From Apteryx mantelli (taxonomy: Eukaryota; Chordata; Aves; Apterygiformes; Apterygidae), in contig NC_089980.1 of the NCBI RefSeq assembly GCF_036417845.1, positions 66,524,501-66,588,500 on the forward strand: a DNA stretch of 64,000 nt, written 5' to 3'. Numbering within the stretch: the stretch's first letter is position 1; every line of letters begins with the position of its first letter. The translations under genes were made by a program, and so were the position numbers. Positions 1 through 12,100 of the stretch are shown here, piece after piece. A model generated the notes under the pieces. It made no database searches. It worked only from the letters and a program-made list of their open reading frames with translations, and had not been told where the DNA came from.

Positions 1-1381
1 CATGAGGACTCAGCAGACAGCTGAGGCAACATTCAGGAAAGTCTACTCAAAAGGAAGGGTGTGTGTATGTGTCCTCTCTCTGCTTGCCCCTTCAAGAGTA
101 GTTTTTTTGTGCAACTCTGATTCTGCTTTGGAGTTCTTTCTAAGTGGGAAGCCCAGCCTTCCAGAAGGACATATGGAGTAGATCAGAAATGGTGCTTTTT
201 TCCTCCGTTTTCTTAGCCTGTTTCTCTTCCAACGGGATGTTGTTGCTATAGTATTCAAGTGTCTTCTGCAGTGCATTAAGAGTTTCTACATGGAAAATCT
301 GCTTGCAGTACAGTGTTTTCAAGACCCAGTGTTTTATCTAGCATGTGCTGCTATATGTTTGCTAATACACAAAAGGAATGCAAAAGAAACAAGGCATGTA
401 GTATAAGAAAAACTCTGAGGGCTCTTTATGGAGGGGTTTGTTCTATTTTCTTGGTTACTTCTAAAATTCAGTCCTGCTTCTATGCAAAAAAATTTGGCAC
501 TCAGGGTAAAAAGTCACATCACACCTGAGAAGCCAAGTCAATGAATATGTTTATCTCCTTGAAGTGAGAAGTAGTCTTTTAGCTCTGTATTACTCAAGCC
601 ATTGTCCTTTTCTAAGGTGCTTGAAGACCTACATGTTGATTTGATATTGTAATGGTAAAGAACAGAAGACAGGTTTGATGCTGTCACAGTAGCCTTTTAC
701 TTCAGAGAACATGTGGCAATGTGCTTGGATATGTAGCATCACTGGCTTCTAGAAAGCATATGAAAGGCATGTATAACTGATAGCAGCTCAACATCAGCTA
801 GGGTAGGAGGGACTCTCATGAACAGTCAGAAAGAACTGTTGGCAGGTGCTAGATAGAAGTTTAATACTAGAAATATCTCAGGCCTCTCTTTAGCTATGGA
901 TCATGCTCACCTATCATGGGATGTGTTCCTTGTTCCAGAGATGTCTAAGATATTACTACAGTCTGTTCCACTGCCCACCTGCATTATTTGTATTTTTCTT
1001 CAGGTTAAGTTTCTTGCAGCTTTTCTTCGTTCATGATCTTGCACCTTTTCCTCATATCAATAGCATGGTCACTTTGGGTCTAATGGCATTCCCAGATGAA
1101 TGCCTCACCAGCCTGTTGATGCTCTTTACTGACAGCTTCAAATCCAGACCTGAAAGTTTCAAAGTTAGTAATAACACAAGAAGGTACCTAGCTTGAAATG
1201 GAAGTGCTGGAGCTATTTACCTATAGCTTTTCTTAGAAATAGAACCAATCTCCAGTGCAGTTTGGTTGATTTTATTTAGCCAGTTAATTTAGTCTGAAAC
1301 AAAGTCCAGTCACTTTCTTAGAGACTTGAGAGAAGAGTCTTAGAATCTTAGAGGAGATACAAATGTACGTGACACAAGAGT
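1..1381. other. Non-genic AT-rich stretch
   Basis: No frame here shows a recognisable domain, and I see no acceptor-ORF-donor combination worth calling an exon. Open frames at 313-528 and 903-1196 are ordinary low-information translations rich in F, L, C and S, as expected by chance from T-rich DNA. Nothing else stands out before the CR1 element that follows. Confidence 0.5.
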
Positions 1382-2025
1382 ATCAGAGAATCAGAGAATC
1401 ACAGAACGGTTGAGGTTGGAAGGGACCTCAGGAGATCATCTAGTCCAACACCCCTGCTCAAGCAGGGTCACCTAGAGCACGTTGCACAGGATTGCGTCCA
1501 GGCGGGTTTTGAATATCTCCAGAGAAGGAGACTCCACAACCTCTCTGGGCAACCTGTTCCAGTGCTCTGTCACCCTCACAGTGAAGAAGTTTTTCCTCAT
1601 GTTCAGATGGAACTGTCTGTGTTTCAGTTTGTGCCCGTTGCCTCGCGTCCTGTTGCTCGGCACCACTGAAAAGAGTCTGGCCCCATCCTCTCTACACCCT
1701 CCCTTCAGATATTTGTATACATTGATAAGATCCCCTCTCAGTCTTCTTCTCCAGGCTAAACAGGCCCAGCTCTCTCAGCCTTTCCTCATAAGAGAGACGC
1801 TCCAGTCCCCTAATCATCTTTGTAGCCCTTCGCTGGACTTGCTCCAGTAGTGCCACATCCCTCTTGTACTGGGGAGCCCAGAACTGGGTGCAGTACTCCA
1901 GATGTGGCCTCACCAGGGCTGAGTAGAGGGGGAGGATCACCTCCCTCGACCTGCTGGCAACACTCTTCCTGATGCACCCCAGGATCCCATTGGCCTTCTT
2001 GGCCACAAGGGCACATTGCTTCATA
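1382..2025 (-). mobile_element. CR1 LINE, 5'-truncated, minus orientation
   Basis: On the plus strand this is the reverse complement of the 3' end of a CR1 non-LTR retrotransposon, the dominant LINE of birds. The element's 3' terminus is at 1382-1405, where three imperfect 8-bp units (atcagaga, atcagaga, atcacaga) match the CR1 terminal repeat in reverse. Next to it is the reverse of the conserved CR1 3' UTR (ggttgaggttggaagggacc). The 5' side stops within the reverse-transcriptase C-terminal region near 2025, the usual result of incomplete reverse transcription. It shares the ATCCTGTGCAACGTGCTC variant before the stop codon with the copy at 28,880, so both belong to one subfamily. Confidence 0.95.
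1472..2024 (-). pseudogene. CR1 ORF2 (reverse transcriptase) C-terminal remnant, frameshifted
   Basis: The minus strand encodes the last ~185 residues of CR1 ORF2, downstream of the catalytic palm. Recognisable blocks are [65 protein letters not shown], then [25 protein letters not shown] and the terminal CNVL. The frame is broken between FSLEK and the downstream part. Against the plus-strand copy at 28,880, about two bases are missing near 1740-1757, so 1692-2024 and about 1472-1691 lie in different frames. The catalytic YADD region and the endonuclease are absent. It is a dead fragment. Confidence 0.9.
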
Positions 2026-2477
2026 ATGCCAGAACTTCTGACTGAAAGGTCACAGTTTGCATGTGAGATGGGAAGAGAAGAGGAAAGTATTAGAATGGAG
2101 TATCAAATATTAGACTCCTAATTACCACTGGTGCCTTAAAAATTCCTCCCTTACTTACCTTCTCTTGAAAACTATGGCACACTTGTCATCAAAGTTCAGC
2201 AAGAAAGATGCCTTCTTTCAGAATACAATTAGGTCATTTTATTCTGTTTACCTTAGTCAAATAGGATGCTACCTAAATGTTTCATTTCACATATGCAGCA
2301 GGTCAGGCGCCTGTGGAAAAGCTTTTGCAAAGATTAGTGGGCTAAAGATCACTGTTACTGGGCTGTTGCCAAGAAGTTCCTCAACATTAATCAATGTAGT
2401 GATATGATAGTCATGATCTGTTCACAGTCACCGAAAAGAACTTAAAAAATGAGAAAGGGGTTGAAAGGGTAGGTTGC

Positions 2478-2502
2478 AGAGAGAGAGAGCAAGAGAGAGA
2501 GA
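2478..2502. repeat. (GA)n microsatellite, interrupted
   Basis: A run of GA dinucleotides with a single interruption (gagc-aaga). It is a simple-sequence repeat likely to vary in length between individuals. Confidence 0.9.
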
Positions 2503-3431
2503 CTATTGCTTGAGAAATCTAGTGTTGTGAGACAGCCCTCTTTGTTTTGAGTTGTTAAATCTTTTTCCTCTAACTGGAACAGCTGACTTGTAACATGCAT
2601 TTGGCTTAATTTGTTTTTTGAAAGCATCTGATAGGCCCATAGTGCTAAGTCTGTTGAAACACATGGTCCTGGGCCTAAAGAGAGGGGGGTTAAAAGAAAA
2701 AAGGGTGGGAAAAAAGGACTACTGCACATAGTTCTAGTGATTAGGGTAGAAAAGGCAAATGTTCTGCCTCTAATGTGGATTTAAATAAAAATGTTTCTTT
2801 GCATGTTAACCATTGGCAAAAAGGACCACATTCAGCAAAACAGATACTGAAAAAAATGGGACATTACATGGATGGTAGACAAAGATCTCTGCAGCTCACC
2901 TGTCTTTCTACAGAGACGCAAATAACAGTGTCTACATTTTCAGATATCACCTTATCCAGTGCATGAGTTTTATCTCATACCACTCCATAAGATTCAGAAA
3001 AATAATTGTAATGTCACTTTTTTTCATAACAATGAGTTATAGTTAAAGCAGGCCTTCACTCTGCAGGTTAAAAACAAATTTACACACTTGTCAAGCTAGC
3101 TTGTCTCTCTTTCTTTATTAGTCAGTCCTGGAACTCTCTGTTGTCCCATGGCTCTCCCTACACTTTTGGACTTAGTCCTCTACCAGGGTTTCTCCTAACC
3201 TTATAAATGTACAGTCTTATTAAGGGACGCTCTGCCCAACAGGGGGAAAATCACACTGACTCTGTTGTCTCTTGGGAAGTACAGCTGCAAGGATCTTCTT
3301 CCAGAAATGGCAGACCAGATAGCTGTTGGGTATCAGAGCACATTTAGTCTCCAGGCACAAGCACTCTTAGTGTTCTGCCTTGATAAACTAAGAAGAAGTC
3401 ATGTGCAACCTATAAAGATGTCCTTTAGGTG

Positions 3432-3453
3432 AAAAAAAAAAAAGGGGGGGGGG
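3432..3453. repeat. Homopolymer junction A12-G10
   Basis: Twelve A residues run directly into ten G residues. Such purine-only junctions are prone to slippage and sequencing error, so the exact lengths should be treated with caution. Confidence 0.9.
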
Positions 3454-6002
3454 CTGGAGTGGTGTCAGAGCTTTTTCCAGAAATATTTGTGTCAATAAAA
3501 ATCTTGAAATTTTGTTTACAGCCTCAGCAAAACTATGTAGACTGAATAAGTTATAGCAGTGAAGCTATCTCCTCAACAGTGGAGGATCTGCACATTACTA
3601 AGTTTTCCTGTAAATCTCATGAGGTTTAATAGGAATCACTTTATCTACTAGTAAAATCTACAAATTTTTACAGACCCTGGAGTTTGATTTTACTAAACAA
3701 TACCAGAACTGTGGTGAGATCCTCTGGCTCCTAGGCCTTTCTCTGTGAGCTTTTTTCCCAGTTGCTGCTGCTAACTGCTCAGTCTGCAACTGTGAGTCTA
3801 TGACCTTTTACTGGAAAGTAGCAGAAGTCAGTGGGGCTTAGGAATATTGCCCCCTTTTAGCATTTCTCTTAGCACACTTCCCAGGATAACTCTCTCTGGT
3901 TTAACCAGGTGTATGGTTCTCATCCCATTTTATAAAGGATGCAATTCCACTGCATAATTTAAAAATCTGTCTAAGTTAGTATTTTCAACCTGTTTTAAAT
4001 TTATGGGCATCTGTAAACTGAATCTAAGTCTATCAAAGTAAACCTCCTTTTCTGAGTTACCTTTCATGGTCTCCTAAAAATAGACTATAAGTTGAAGACC
4101 ACTGGTCTCGAAAGGCATCCTTTCTGGTTGAATTCGAAGCTATATGTACATAAAGGTCCAGGACACACTGAGTAACACTTGGACTGAAAGCACTCTGGTG
4201 TAGGGATCACCTTTTCATTTTCTTCAAGTGCTGCATTCACTACTTTGGTCACTGTGCCCTCTAAGCCTTACAACAGTAAAAATAACAAATGGCACTATTA
4301 TTTGAGGGCCTTCAAAAATGTCACTGTAAGTAAGTTTTTGATAACTGGATTTGGAATAGTTGGAAATTATTTATGTTAGTTGCCCAGAAGGTGGCTGTAC
4401 TTCATGATGTTTGTTCGACTAGATGATTTAGGTAAGTGTTGTTATAGCTGACTGAATTTGTGTGACTGCACCCTAACTTGTACAGCTTTCCTGAGAAGAG
4501 ATGCCAAGACTCACAGAAGACATGAGAGTTTCATGGAGCACAATTACAATTGTTTATTCAATTAGCCAGGCCTGAAATGACTCACAACGCAGCTGCTTAG
4601 ATTTACAGGCAGCTAACAGATGTGTTTGTTGGCTTCTTTATTCAATCAAACTGATGTAGTGGGACACTGTCATGGGCCAGATATATCAAAAAGTTCAAAC
4701 AACCAGGCTTGAGGAAATGGAACAGACTTTGTCTCTTTCTTGCATCAGCCGCATTGTGTGTGGCTAAGGAAAAATATTCTAAAGAGGATTTCATCTGCCG
4801 TACCTTGAGATAGTCCGTTCTCACAGTAATCTAGTAGCAGTATTCAGTGAAAGTTGGGCATCGTCGTTGCCATGTGTAATACACTCTGGGAGTCTCTGAT
4901 CTGCTATTTGCAAAGTCTTGCATCTACAGTAATAACACAATGTCAGTGGGCTGCTTGACTGGTGGATCAGCTGGCTGCTTGACTAGTAGAATTCTGCTTC
5001 CAAAATATTGAAAATTGGTATTCAGTTATCCCTCGGAATTATCAGAGACTGTTTCTGTTTTGTTCACATTCAAATTTCATACTCCTCTGTATGGAGAACT
5101 CCTTTATGACCGAGGAAAGAGGACCATGTAACATAAAGAGATATTTACAAGATGCTGTAATACATAGTCTTTTCTAAAAAATGTGTTTTCCGGTTATTAT
5201 TTTGGCTTGTTCTCTTGTACCAGCTTTCTGTGCTAATCTTCTACATTAAATGAAAGGAATTAACATCATGTATCATAACAAGCCACTGACCATAGTATTT
5301 TAGGTTTGGGTTTTTTTGGTTTGAGTTGGGATTTTTTCCTTTAATTTTTTCTGCTGTATCTCTTCATTACTAATATAATTATTTCACTGTGGTCTGCATT
5401 CTGCACTTAAACATCATGACCTGCGGTTGAGGTATTGTCTTTTTTTCCCTTCTGTTTAAAGTATTTTGCATTTTTACTTTGTCATACACAAAGAATCAAA
5501 AGCATCTGTCTGTATCGTAGGTTGCAACTAATTTTGTAAAAACTAGAAGAGATTCTCTGGCATTTTATCAAAAGACAGATCTTCACTGCAGGGCTTATAT
5601 CCTTCTTCCAGATAGCTACTGACTGAGGTCAATGCAAGTTCTCATTTGGGGGTTAACAGCCTTGATCATTACAACTTCTGATAAAGCTTTGGGATTTCCT
5701 TTTTCACTGCCTTGTCTGTACTCATGTATAAATGTGCAGAATGAAACCAGAGCAAGTTTGTTAAATCTTTCTGCTGGCTTGATAGCATCTAATATATCAC
5801 CTTCCTCTGAGCAGTTTGCAGTGGCTGAGCATGAATTGTTGAGCGTAACTTAAACCTGCCTAAGGACTGTGATAAATTATGCCAGCAGTCAGTGACCTGA
5901 CTGGCTTTTGCAGCTGCTAGAGTTCACTAAAACACAGTAAAGTCTTTCCCCAAGATAGTTTTTCCTTCATTAGTAGCTTAGAACAGACCTGGATGCTTTT
6001 TT

Positions 6003-6200
6003 CCTGTGAGGGTCACTGAGCACTGGAGCAGGTTGCCCAGAGAGGTGGTGGAGTCTCCATCCTGAGAGATAGTCCAAAGCCACCTGGTGATGCTCCTGGG
6101 CAACCTGCTCCAGCTGATCTTGTGTGAGCAGGGGGGTTGGACTAGGTGATCTCCAAAGGTCCCTTCCAACCTCAAGTGTTGTGTGATTCTGTGATTCTGA
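6003..6200 (+). mobile_element. CR1 LINE 3'-end fragment, plus orientation
   Basis: About 200 bp of a CR1 3' end. It starts in the segment reading cctgtgagggtcactgagca, passes through gcaggttgcccagagaggt, and ends in the conserved 3' UTR (ggtcccttccaacctcaag) with two terminal 8-mers (gattctgt, gattctga) at about 6185-6200. Before the 3' UTR it reads gctcctgggcaacctgctcc, unlike the ATCCTGTGCAACGTGCTC of the other two copies, so it comes from a different CR1 subfamily. It is too short and diverged to hold a useful frame. Confidence 0.93.
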
Positions 6201-8992
6201 AACTGGTGGAGGAATGCCCTTTCAGGAGTCCCTTTGCAGAAGGCCAGCAGGCATCGCCTCTGTGGGGCTACACAGAAACCTGGTGTGCGTTGTAAATTGG
6301 GTTGCATTTATTTCCTTTACAGAAGTTATTGGACTGGACATGCTTTGGTTATAATCTAAATCCCATGCCCCCGGGGCGGCCCCATGGCCCAGCCAGTGCA
6401 TCACAATGTGACTGGGATAGCTGAACAGTGGCACAGCAATTATCTGACCCGTGATTGTGACTGTGTGCTGCATTAGACTTGATAAAACAAAGGAGATTAC
6501 AACCCATTTAGCTCTTGCTGGTAAGCCTGCCCCTCAGGAACCACCCTAGTCCATGCCCAGACAACTGCGTTACATTTGGTAAACTCGTAAATGGACTCCA
6601 GGGTCACTCTCTGATGGCAGCAAACCAGACTAAAAGCAAGGAAGAATCTCAGGCCAGAGTGCTTAAGAGAAATACATCAGGGATCGTCTGGTGATTTCTG
6701 AGCAGTTAGCCAGAGGATGAGTTTAGTTTATTGCTTAAAAAAATGTAATGGTTATTACTCATTACTCAGACAGTACTTTAAAACAATCAATCTAATTATC
6801 ATGGTGCATTGTGCTTTGAAAGGCACAGCTGAAAGTGCAGAACCACAAGCTTTTCATTTTAGTGGTAAAAGTTCTTTTAATAATCTAGATGAGCCAGAAT
6901 AAACCAGTGGTTATATGTTTTAAGAAGTTTCCTTTAAGTTGAAGTGGATTCCTGTAATCAGATGAGCTCATCCACCTTCTGAGGAATCTGCGTTAGCAAC
7001 GTTGAAAGGTAGCTCTTAGTTGCTGCTTAGAGAGATTCTAATGCACTCTTTGTTGTGTTCTTAAGATTTCAGATTTGGTCCTACTTCTTTGTGCATATGG
7101 ACTCACCACAAAGCATGCGGCATGAATAAACTCTTTTACAGGGCATGCTCTCGCAGCCCCTAAAACAAACACACAAACCAAAAGCCTCCTTGTGACATCT
7201 ATTAAACTTCTTTTCCTGAATAATCAATTTGAACTAAAAAGGGCAGCTGAGCATTGAGAAAGGAACACCTGCCGCATGCCCAGTGGCCCTTCTATTGTGT
7301 GAGCAAGTGAACAGAGAAAAACAGGGAATGGTGTGATCCTGGTTCAGCCTCCCATTGAGTGCTGGGAAGCTGTGTTGGCAAGACAAAAGCATCCTGTATC
7401 CTGGAGGGAATGCAACAGTTCATCCTTAGGCAGTGGCCCTGATGTGAGGAGTGTGGAACTGATGGTAACTCTCTTCCCAGAGCGGTGTGATTGAATGTTC
7501 TCCTCATCCACAAGACTGAAACTAACTGCTTGGTTCTAGCCTCATAACCTGAAACACTCAAAAGCAATAATTCACTAGGAAAAGGATAAACCCCTGTAAG
7601 GCTGGAACATGGGATTTTTTTGTAAGTGCGTAGATAAAAATGTTTTAAGGTATAAGCAGAAAAGTTTTCTGTAGGAGAACAGAGTTTAGAAGGCTATTGT
7701 CTACCAAAATGCTTAAGAAAGCATAATGAAGTGGAGGTTGTGCTTAAAGACCAAGACTCGTTAGGAATTTGAGATCTGGACTGACAGCAGAGTTCTGTTA
7801 GCTTTCGAATTTACCAGAAGTTTAGTTTGTGAAAACTGCAGCTAGACTGAATGCTTTGATATGAAATATAGTTCCATTTGTGGTAGATCCAAGCAATACT
7901 GATATGTAGAAAATCAAGTAATCTCAAAGATGTTTGCTCCTGCATGGAAACATTCCCCCAAAATGAGGAATTAAGCCCTATCCCAATAAAGATTAAGTTC
8001 TTTCAATTCCCTCTGTACAATACCTTTTTCTTTTCCTATGTTGACAGTGTCTTCCTACTTGTAACTACTAAATCTCATCATTTGACTCCTATTTTTTATG
8101 TAGATGCAAGTGGCATAGAGTCACCTTGTACTTAAAGTGCTTCCACTTAAATTTTGTAATAAGATCGGTAAGAAATTCTGAACTTTGTGGTAAGAAACTT
8201 TAGCAGTTGTTGATGTAAAGACTTAAATATGCTTAATTTTTCTCACACAGATATCTCATCAGCTTGGAGGTACTTAAATACCTACAGGACCCTGGCATAA
8301 AGTAGGTATGATTGCATTTCATTTGATATTAATGATTCGACTGGAACATATAATTACTGGAACGGTTGTGTGCTCTTTGGAGTTAGCATACATGAAAGAG
8401 AGTGTTCAGTTAAGCAGTAGCACAGCTCTAAGAAAACCTGCTTAACAATATTGCTTTGCAAAGCAAACAAGTGTACTTATGCCTGCCAATTAATCTATAC
8501 TGTGGGTGGAATAATTAACTTGGATGCTAGACAAGGAGCACGTCACAATTTTTTTTCATTTAGGCTGATTGGGGAGTGCCCAGGCTTAGATTACATCCAT
8601 TTCCCTGTGTTATACCCTTGTTTATGGCATGCACACAGCTGTTTGCTTCTGCAGACCCCCCTTCCCATCTCCGACCATGGAATCTGTGATGTGTCTTTTA
8701 ATTTGGGGGCAGGGGGTTCTTTGCAGGTAGCAGTTTTCCGCTCTCATAGGGCAACTGAGTTTTTTTCCCCAGAGATTCTAAGTGAGCAGAATGTGTAAAC
8801 TTGTGCTTCTCTTCAAGTGAATGTTGAAATTCATCATCGGTCAGCAAAGCTGAAGTGACATGGATTTCTGTTCGTTTAAAATAATTGCATAGAGGTTTGC
8901 TGAGTCGCAACCATGATGAGGACAGCATTAACATGATGACTGGTGCAACTCAGTGCTGACGATGTAAGGAAATGTGATGATGTTTGAGATTA

Positions 8993-9020
8993 TACATACA
9001 TACATACATATATATATATA
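8993..9020. repeat. (TACA)n-(TA)n compound microsatellite
   Basis: Tandem TACA units pass directly into a TA run ending before gtcc at 9021. This is a compound simple repeat. Confidence 0.92.
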
Positions 9021-10179
9021 GTCCTATAGGTAGACAAGTTGATATATGCAGGCTTCTAAGGAGAAAGGAAAATCCCAAAGAGGGAAAAAAAAATGTTAGG
9101 TTACAGATCCCCAACTGTGGTAAGCAAACTACTCTAAAGTGATTCATGATGGCAAGTCCTGACCACCTGTGTGGAAGGTGATGCTCTGATCTATGGCACC
9201 AGTTCCCAAATGCTGGCAATGCCTGCTGGGGACAGCAGGAGGGACAGAGATGAAAACAGGTAGTGGATGGAGCTGGATCCCAAGTTATGTGAGCAGGGGA
9301 AGGCAGAGGTCCTACCATGTGGTGGAGTGGTAGAAGTGTGAGAGACACTGTGAAAGCAAGTGTAAAAAAGTGCATGCCAAGAAAGATGCCAACAGTACCT
9401 GAATATAGCGTTTGGGAAACCTTGTAATATGCAGAGCTCTCACATTTACCATAGGCATTCTGTTACAGGGGAAATACTCTGCCTAAAGACTCTTTTTTAC
9501 TCATACTCAGGTTATTTGGAGCTTTTAATGATAGCGACTTGGATTACCTTCAGAGATGTGAGCTCTCACAGTTTATCCATGTATGTAACTCCTCCAAAAA
9601 TGGGTGGTTCTTTGAATGGATGTTAGCTGTTCTGTGTTACAGTGTTATAAAGCTTGACCTTTAAACCTCTATCATTCTTTCTGCAGCAATGATTGTATTC
9701 TATCAGTCAGTGGACATAAAACTGGAGGTCAGTCCTCTGGAACACTATTTTTAGCACAAGCAAACAGAAACCAGACTGGCTCATGTTTTCCCCTTTGGGG
9801 AGAGGGAGGTAAAAAGATGAGGAGGGAGGAAGAGACTTCTCTTCTTGAAGATTTTTCCTGTTAGTCACAGCACTGAGAAGAAATAAGCTCCATATGGAAC
9901 ACATCATGTAAGGCCTTTAAAATATATTTGCAGAGACTGTAGAGTTTTGTAAATGAACTTGGAATACTATGTGGTTTTGGTTTTTTGTTCTTATATTTCC
10001 CATTTGGGGACGTGTATGCATTTTCATTTGTTTTAATTTGGCCTGAGTTAAATACATCAACCAGTAGTTTGTTTTATTATCATCTTTGAAAGATCTATTC
10101 ACAAAGTAAAAACATTCCCCAATTCTCCCATAAGGAGAAAAGTTCCAAACACTTCTAATTTCATTAGAGAGATTTTAGC

Positions 10180-10198
10180 TTTTTTTTTTTTTTTTTTT
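10180..10198. repeat. T19 homopolymer
   Basis: Nineteen consecutive T residues. There is no adjacent SINE-like or retrogene sequence, so it is annotated only as a homopolymer. Confidence 0.9.
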
Positions 10199-10562
10199 AA
10201 ATCAGTGTGCCAATTAAAGCCAGACTTTTGTCCCTAGCACAAGGCCAGAATGAACAAGCTTTGTGCAGCATTCTGAGGCAAGGCCATCCCAATTGGATGC
10301 TGAATTGAGACATGGAGCAGCCATGCATTGCAGGAGGTCATGACCAGTGGGCTGGGGTTAGTGGAGCTACCAGTCACATCCCAACTTATTTGCCGTTTCC
10401 ATGTGAGCCACATGGAACAATTTTGTGGAGTGCTATTCCAAAACATTAACTGCAGAGTCCAGCTCTCTAATCTGCTTTTCCTATGCGATATGACGGTTCA
10501 CAAGGAAGGAGGGGTGGAGCAGGACTTACCCCTCAGTGATAGCTATGTTGTAATTCTGCTAT

Positions 10563-10586
10563 AATAAGTGAATAAGTGAATAAGTG
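10563..10586. repeat. Three tandem copies of aataagtg
   Basis: The 8-mer aataagtg is repeated three times without interruption. It is a short local tandem duplication in otherwise unremarkable sequence. Confidence 0.9.
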
Positions 10587-11242
10587 TTATAAATACAAGT
10601 GGCTGTCATTAAGACGCTTTCCTTGGGAGTTTTTTTTCTTTAGTTGAGAAGTTGATATATTCCCACTTATGTAATGCAAATCTTTGGTTTGAAACACCGC
10701 CAAAATTAACTTATAAATGTATTAATCTTTTAAAATTCAGCACTGGTCTGAACCATATGCTGTATGGATGCTGCGAAGGTGCCCTGGGCTTTTAAATTAA
10801 TAGTATAGAAACAGACCCTGTCAGAGCTTTTTTTAAAAAAAAGATTCTGGTGAGAGCAGGTAAGATGCAGGCAAACAGTGAAACTTCCTGCTTAACTGAA
10901 TTACTGGTTAACTGGATTACTATTGTAACTGCTTGTTTTGACACCTTAAAAATCTGGGATATTTTAACCTCCTAAATTTCCTCATATTTTACGCATTCTG
11001 TATCAGCATGAGCAAAGGGAGAAACTGTGTTATAGAACAAAAGCAATAGAGCTTTACTCAATAAGAATTACAGACCAGGGTTTTACAGGAAACCAAGGAT
11101 TTTGTTAGGAGTCAGAAGAGTAAAGATTACTGAGTATGTATGAAGAATTCAGGCTTTACTTAAGCAGTTTCTCTGCTAGTGCATGTCTCATATAGCATTT
11201 TTTTAAAAGTATTTTTAAAGTTACTTTCAACTTACCTTTTCC

Positions 11243-11258
11243 AAAAAAAAAAAAAAAA
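11243..11258. repeat. A16 homopolymer
   Basis: Sixteen A residues about 150 bp upstream of the CpG island. It could be an old poly(A) tail, but no retroposed sequence is recognisable next to it. Confidence 0.9.
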
Positions 11259-11465
11259 GGCCAGGCAAACTGCCAGGAGGCAGGTGTAATCTCTAAAACC
11301 TCTTTGAATTTGCTTTTTACGCACTGACTGTATTTCAGGGTTGACCTGCCTCTTTCACGTTGCGGTAATTTAAACTCATTTATGGAAGATCGAACCGTTT
11401 AACAGCAATGCTGTGCTTCCGAGCACCGAGTTTAAAACCTGTGGTATCGCAGAGGACCCAGCGGC

Positions 11466-11506
11466 GGGGCTGGGGCTCCCCGAGGCAGACGGGGCTGGGG
11501 CTGGGG
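11466..11506 (+). promoter_or_regulatory. G-quadruplex-capable tract
   Basis: Five runs of four G (starting at 11466, 11472, 11491, 11497 and 11503) lie within 41 bases, mostly separated by CT. This satisfies the usual G-quadruplex pattern on the plus strand. It sits in the upstream half of the CpG island, where such tracts are common in promoters. No function is shown by sequence alone. Confidence 0.65.
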
Positions 11507-11675
11507 CTGCTGCGCGGCACCGGCGCCCCCGGCCGCGCCGCCACCAGCCCCAGCCGGGGCTCCCACCGAGAGGGGGAAGCCCGGGCGAGGCGGAGCCCTG
11601 CGAGCGCAGGGACGGCTGAAAAGGAAGGGAGGGAAAACGAAGCGCTTGCTCTGCGCGTGAAAACAGTAGCTGATT

Positions 11676-11688
11676 CCCCCCCCCCCCC
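11676..11688. repeat. C13 homopolymer
   Basis: Thirteen consecutive C residues inside the CpG island. It is likely length-polymorphic and hard to sequence accurately. Confidence 0.9.
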
Positions 11689-11826
11689 TTCTTCTTCCCG
11701 GGGCTGTAATTTGACTGCCCTGTTTGGCTCGGCTCCAGAGGCAAGTCCAAGTGGTTAATCTTTCTCCCCCTCTTCCAGCCTCCGGGGGAGGAGGAAAAGA
11801 GGGGCGAGGAGTCAGCAGCAGCCCAC

Positions 11827-11850
11827 GGCCGGGCCGGGCCGGGCCGGGCC
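11827..11850. repeat. (GGGCC)n short tandem repeat
   Basis: A partial unit followed by four GGGCC units within the CpG island. Four G3 runs with CC loops make it G-quadruplex-capable on the plus strand. It is a pentanucleotide repeat likely to vary in copy number. Confidence 0.88.
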
Positions 11851-11894
11851 TCCCTGGGGAGGGGCCGAGGCAGCGGCGCGGCTGCGGGAGCTGC

Positions 11895-12041
11895 ATGGAG
11901 GAGGGGAGTTTCACAAACTCCCCTGCTCGGGCGAGAGGAGGAGCAGGAGGAAGTTTGGAGATTAAGCCAGAGCCCGAGCGCACGGAGGGAGCCGAGCACG
12001 GCCGCGGAGCGCTGCGCGGGGGCGCTCCCGGCGCTGAATGA
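11895..12041 (+). other. Candidate upstream ORF 1 in the leader
   Basis: An ATG at 11895 opens a 48-codon frame (MEEGSFTNSPARARGG...) that ends at TGA 12039-12041. It stops before the splice donor at 12163, so it cannot be the start of the main protein. If the transcription start lies upstream of 11895 it would be an upstream ORF in the 5' UTR. The composition (G, A, R, E rich) is what GC-rich DNA gives in any frame, so no peptide function is proposed. Confidence 0.35.
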
Positions 12042-12100
12042 ACTGCGGCGCAGGTCCCCCCGCCGCCTCCCCGCCCCGTGCTCCTGCGCCTGGATTTTAA
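12038..12100 (+). other. Candidate upstream ORF 2, overlapping ORF 1 as ATGA
   Basis: An ATG at 12038 overlaps the TGA of the previous frame (ATGA, 12038-12041) and encodes 20 residues (MNCGAGPPAASPPRAPAPGF) before TAA at 12098-12100. The overlap would suit stop-restart reinitiation if the leader is translated, but it can easily arise by chance. It ends before the splice donor. Confidence 0.3.

Larger units (their letters stand above)
2026..6002. other. Non-genic stretch between CR1 fragments
   Basis: No convincing gene. It contains simple repeats at 2478-2502 and 3432-3453, and a short direct repeat of ggctgcttgact at 4949-4960 and 4973-4984. The open frames here are short and have no recognisable motif. 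A strong minus-strand donor-like site (reverse complement of cttacctt near 2155-2162) lacks a credible acceptor; it is discussed under rejected observations. Confidence 0.45.
6201..11399. other. Non-genic stretch upstream of the CpG island
   Basis: AT-rich sequence with no recognisable gene. It holds the (TACA/TA) repeat at 8993-9020, a T19 tract at 10180-10198, a triplicated 8-mer at 10563-10586 and an A16 tract at 11243-11258. The longest open frames (8451-8798 plus, 8950-9375 minus) show no domain or codon pattern I can recognise. The last kilobase could include distal promoter sequence for the island that follows. Confidence 0.45.

Noticed and set aside
2160..2225. Possible minus-strand exon (KASFLLNFDDKCAIVFKR) ending at a gtaagt donor near 2155
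   Set aside because: The donor is good, but the only acceptor-like AG lacks a pyrimidine tract and the open stretch is under 20 codons.
4380..4440. Possible old CR1 tail (gactagatgatttagg) and a gtaagt donor-like site at 4432
   Set aside because: Similarity to the CR1 3' UTR covers only about 15 bases without the following conserved block, and no acceptor or frame supports an exon.
11225..11260. Minus-strand consensus donor aaaag|gtaagt next to the A16 run, which could suggest a leftward transcript from the island
   Set aside because: The exon would have to contain a T16 run, and no coding frame or second minus-strand exon supports it. The plus-strand donor at 12163 is better placed. A bidirectional promoter cannot be excluded.
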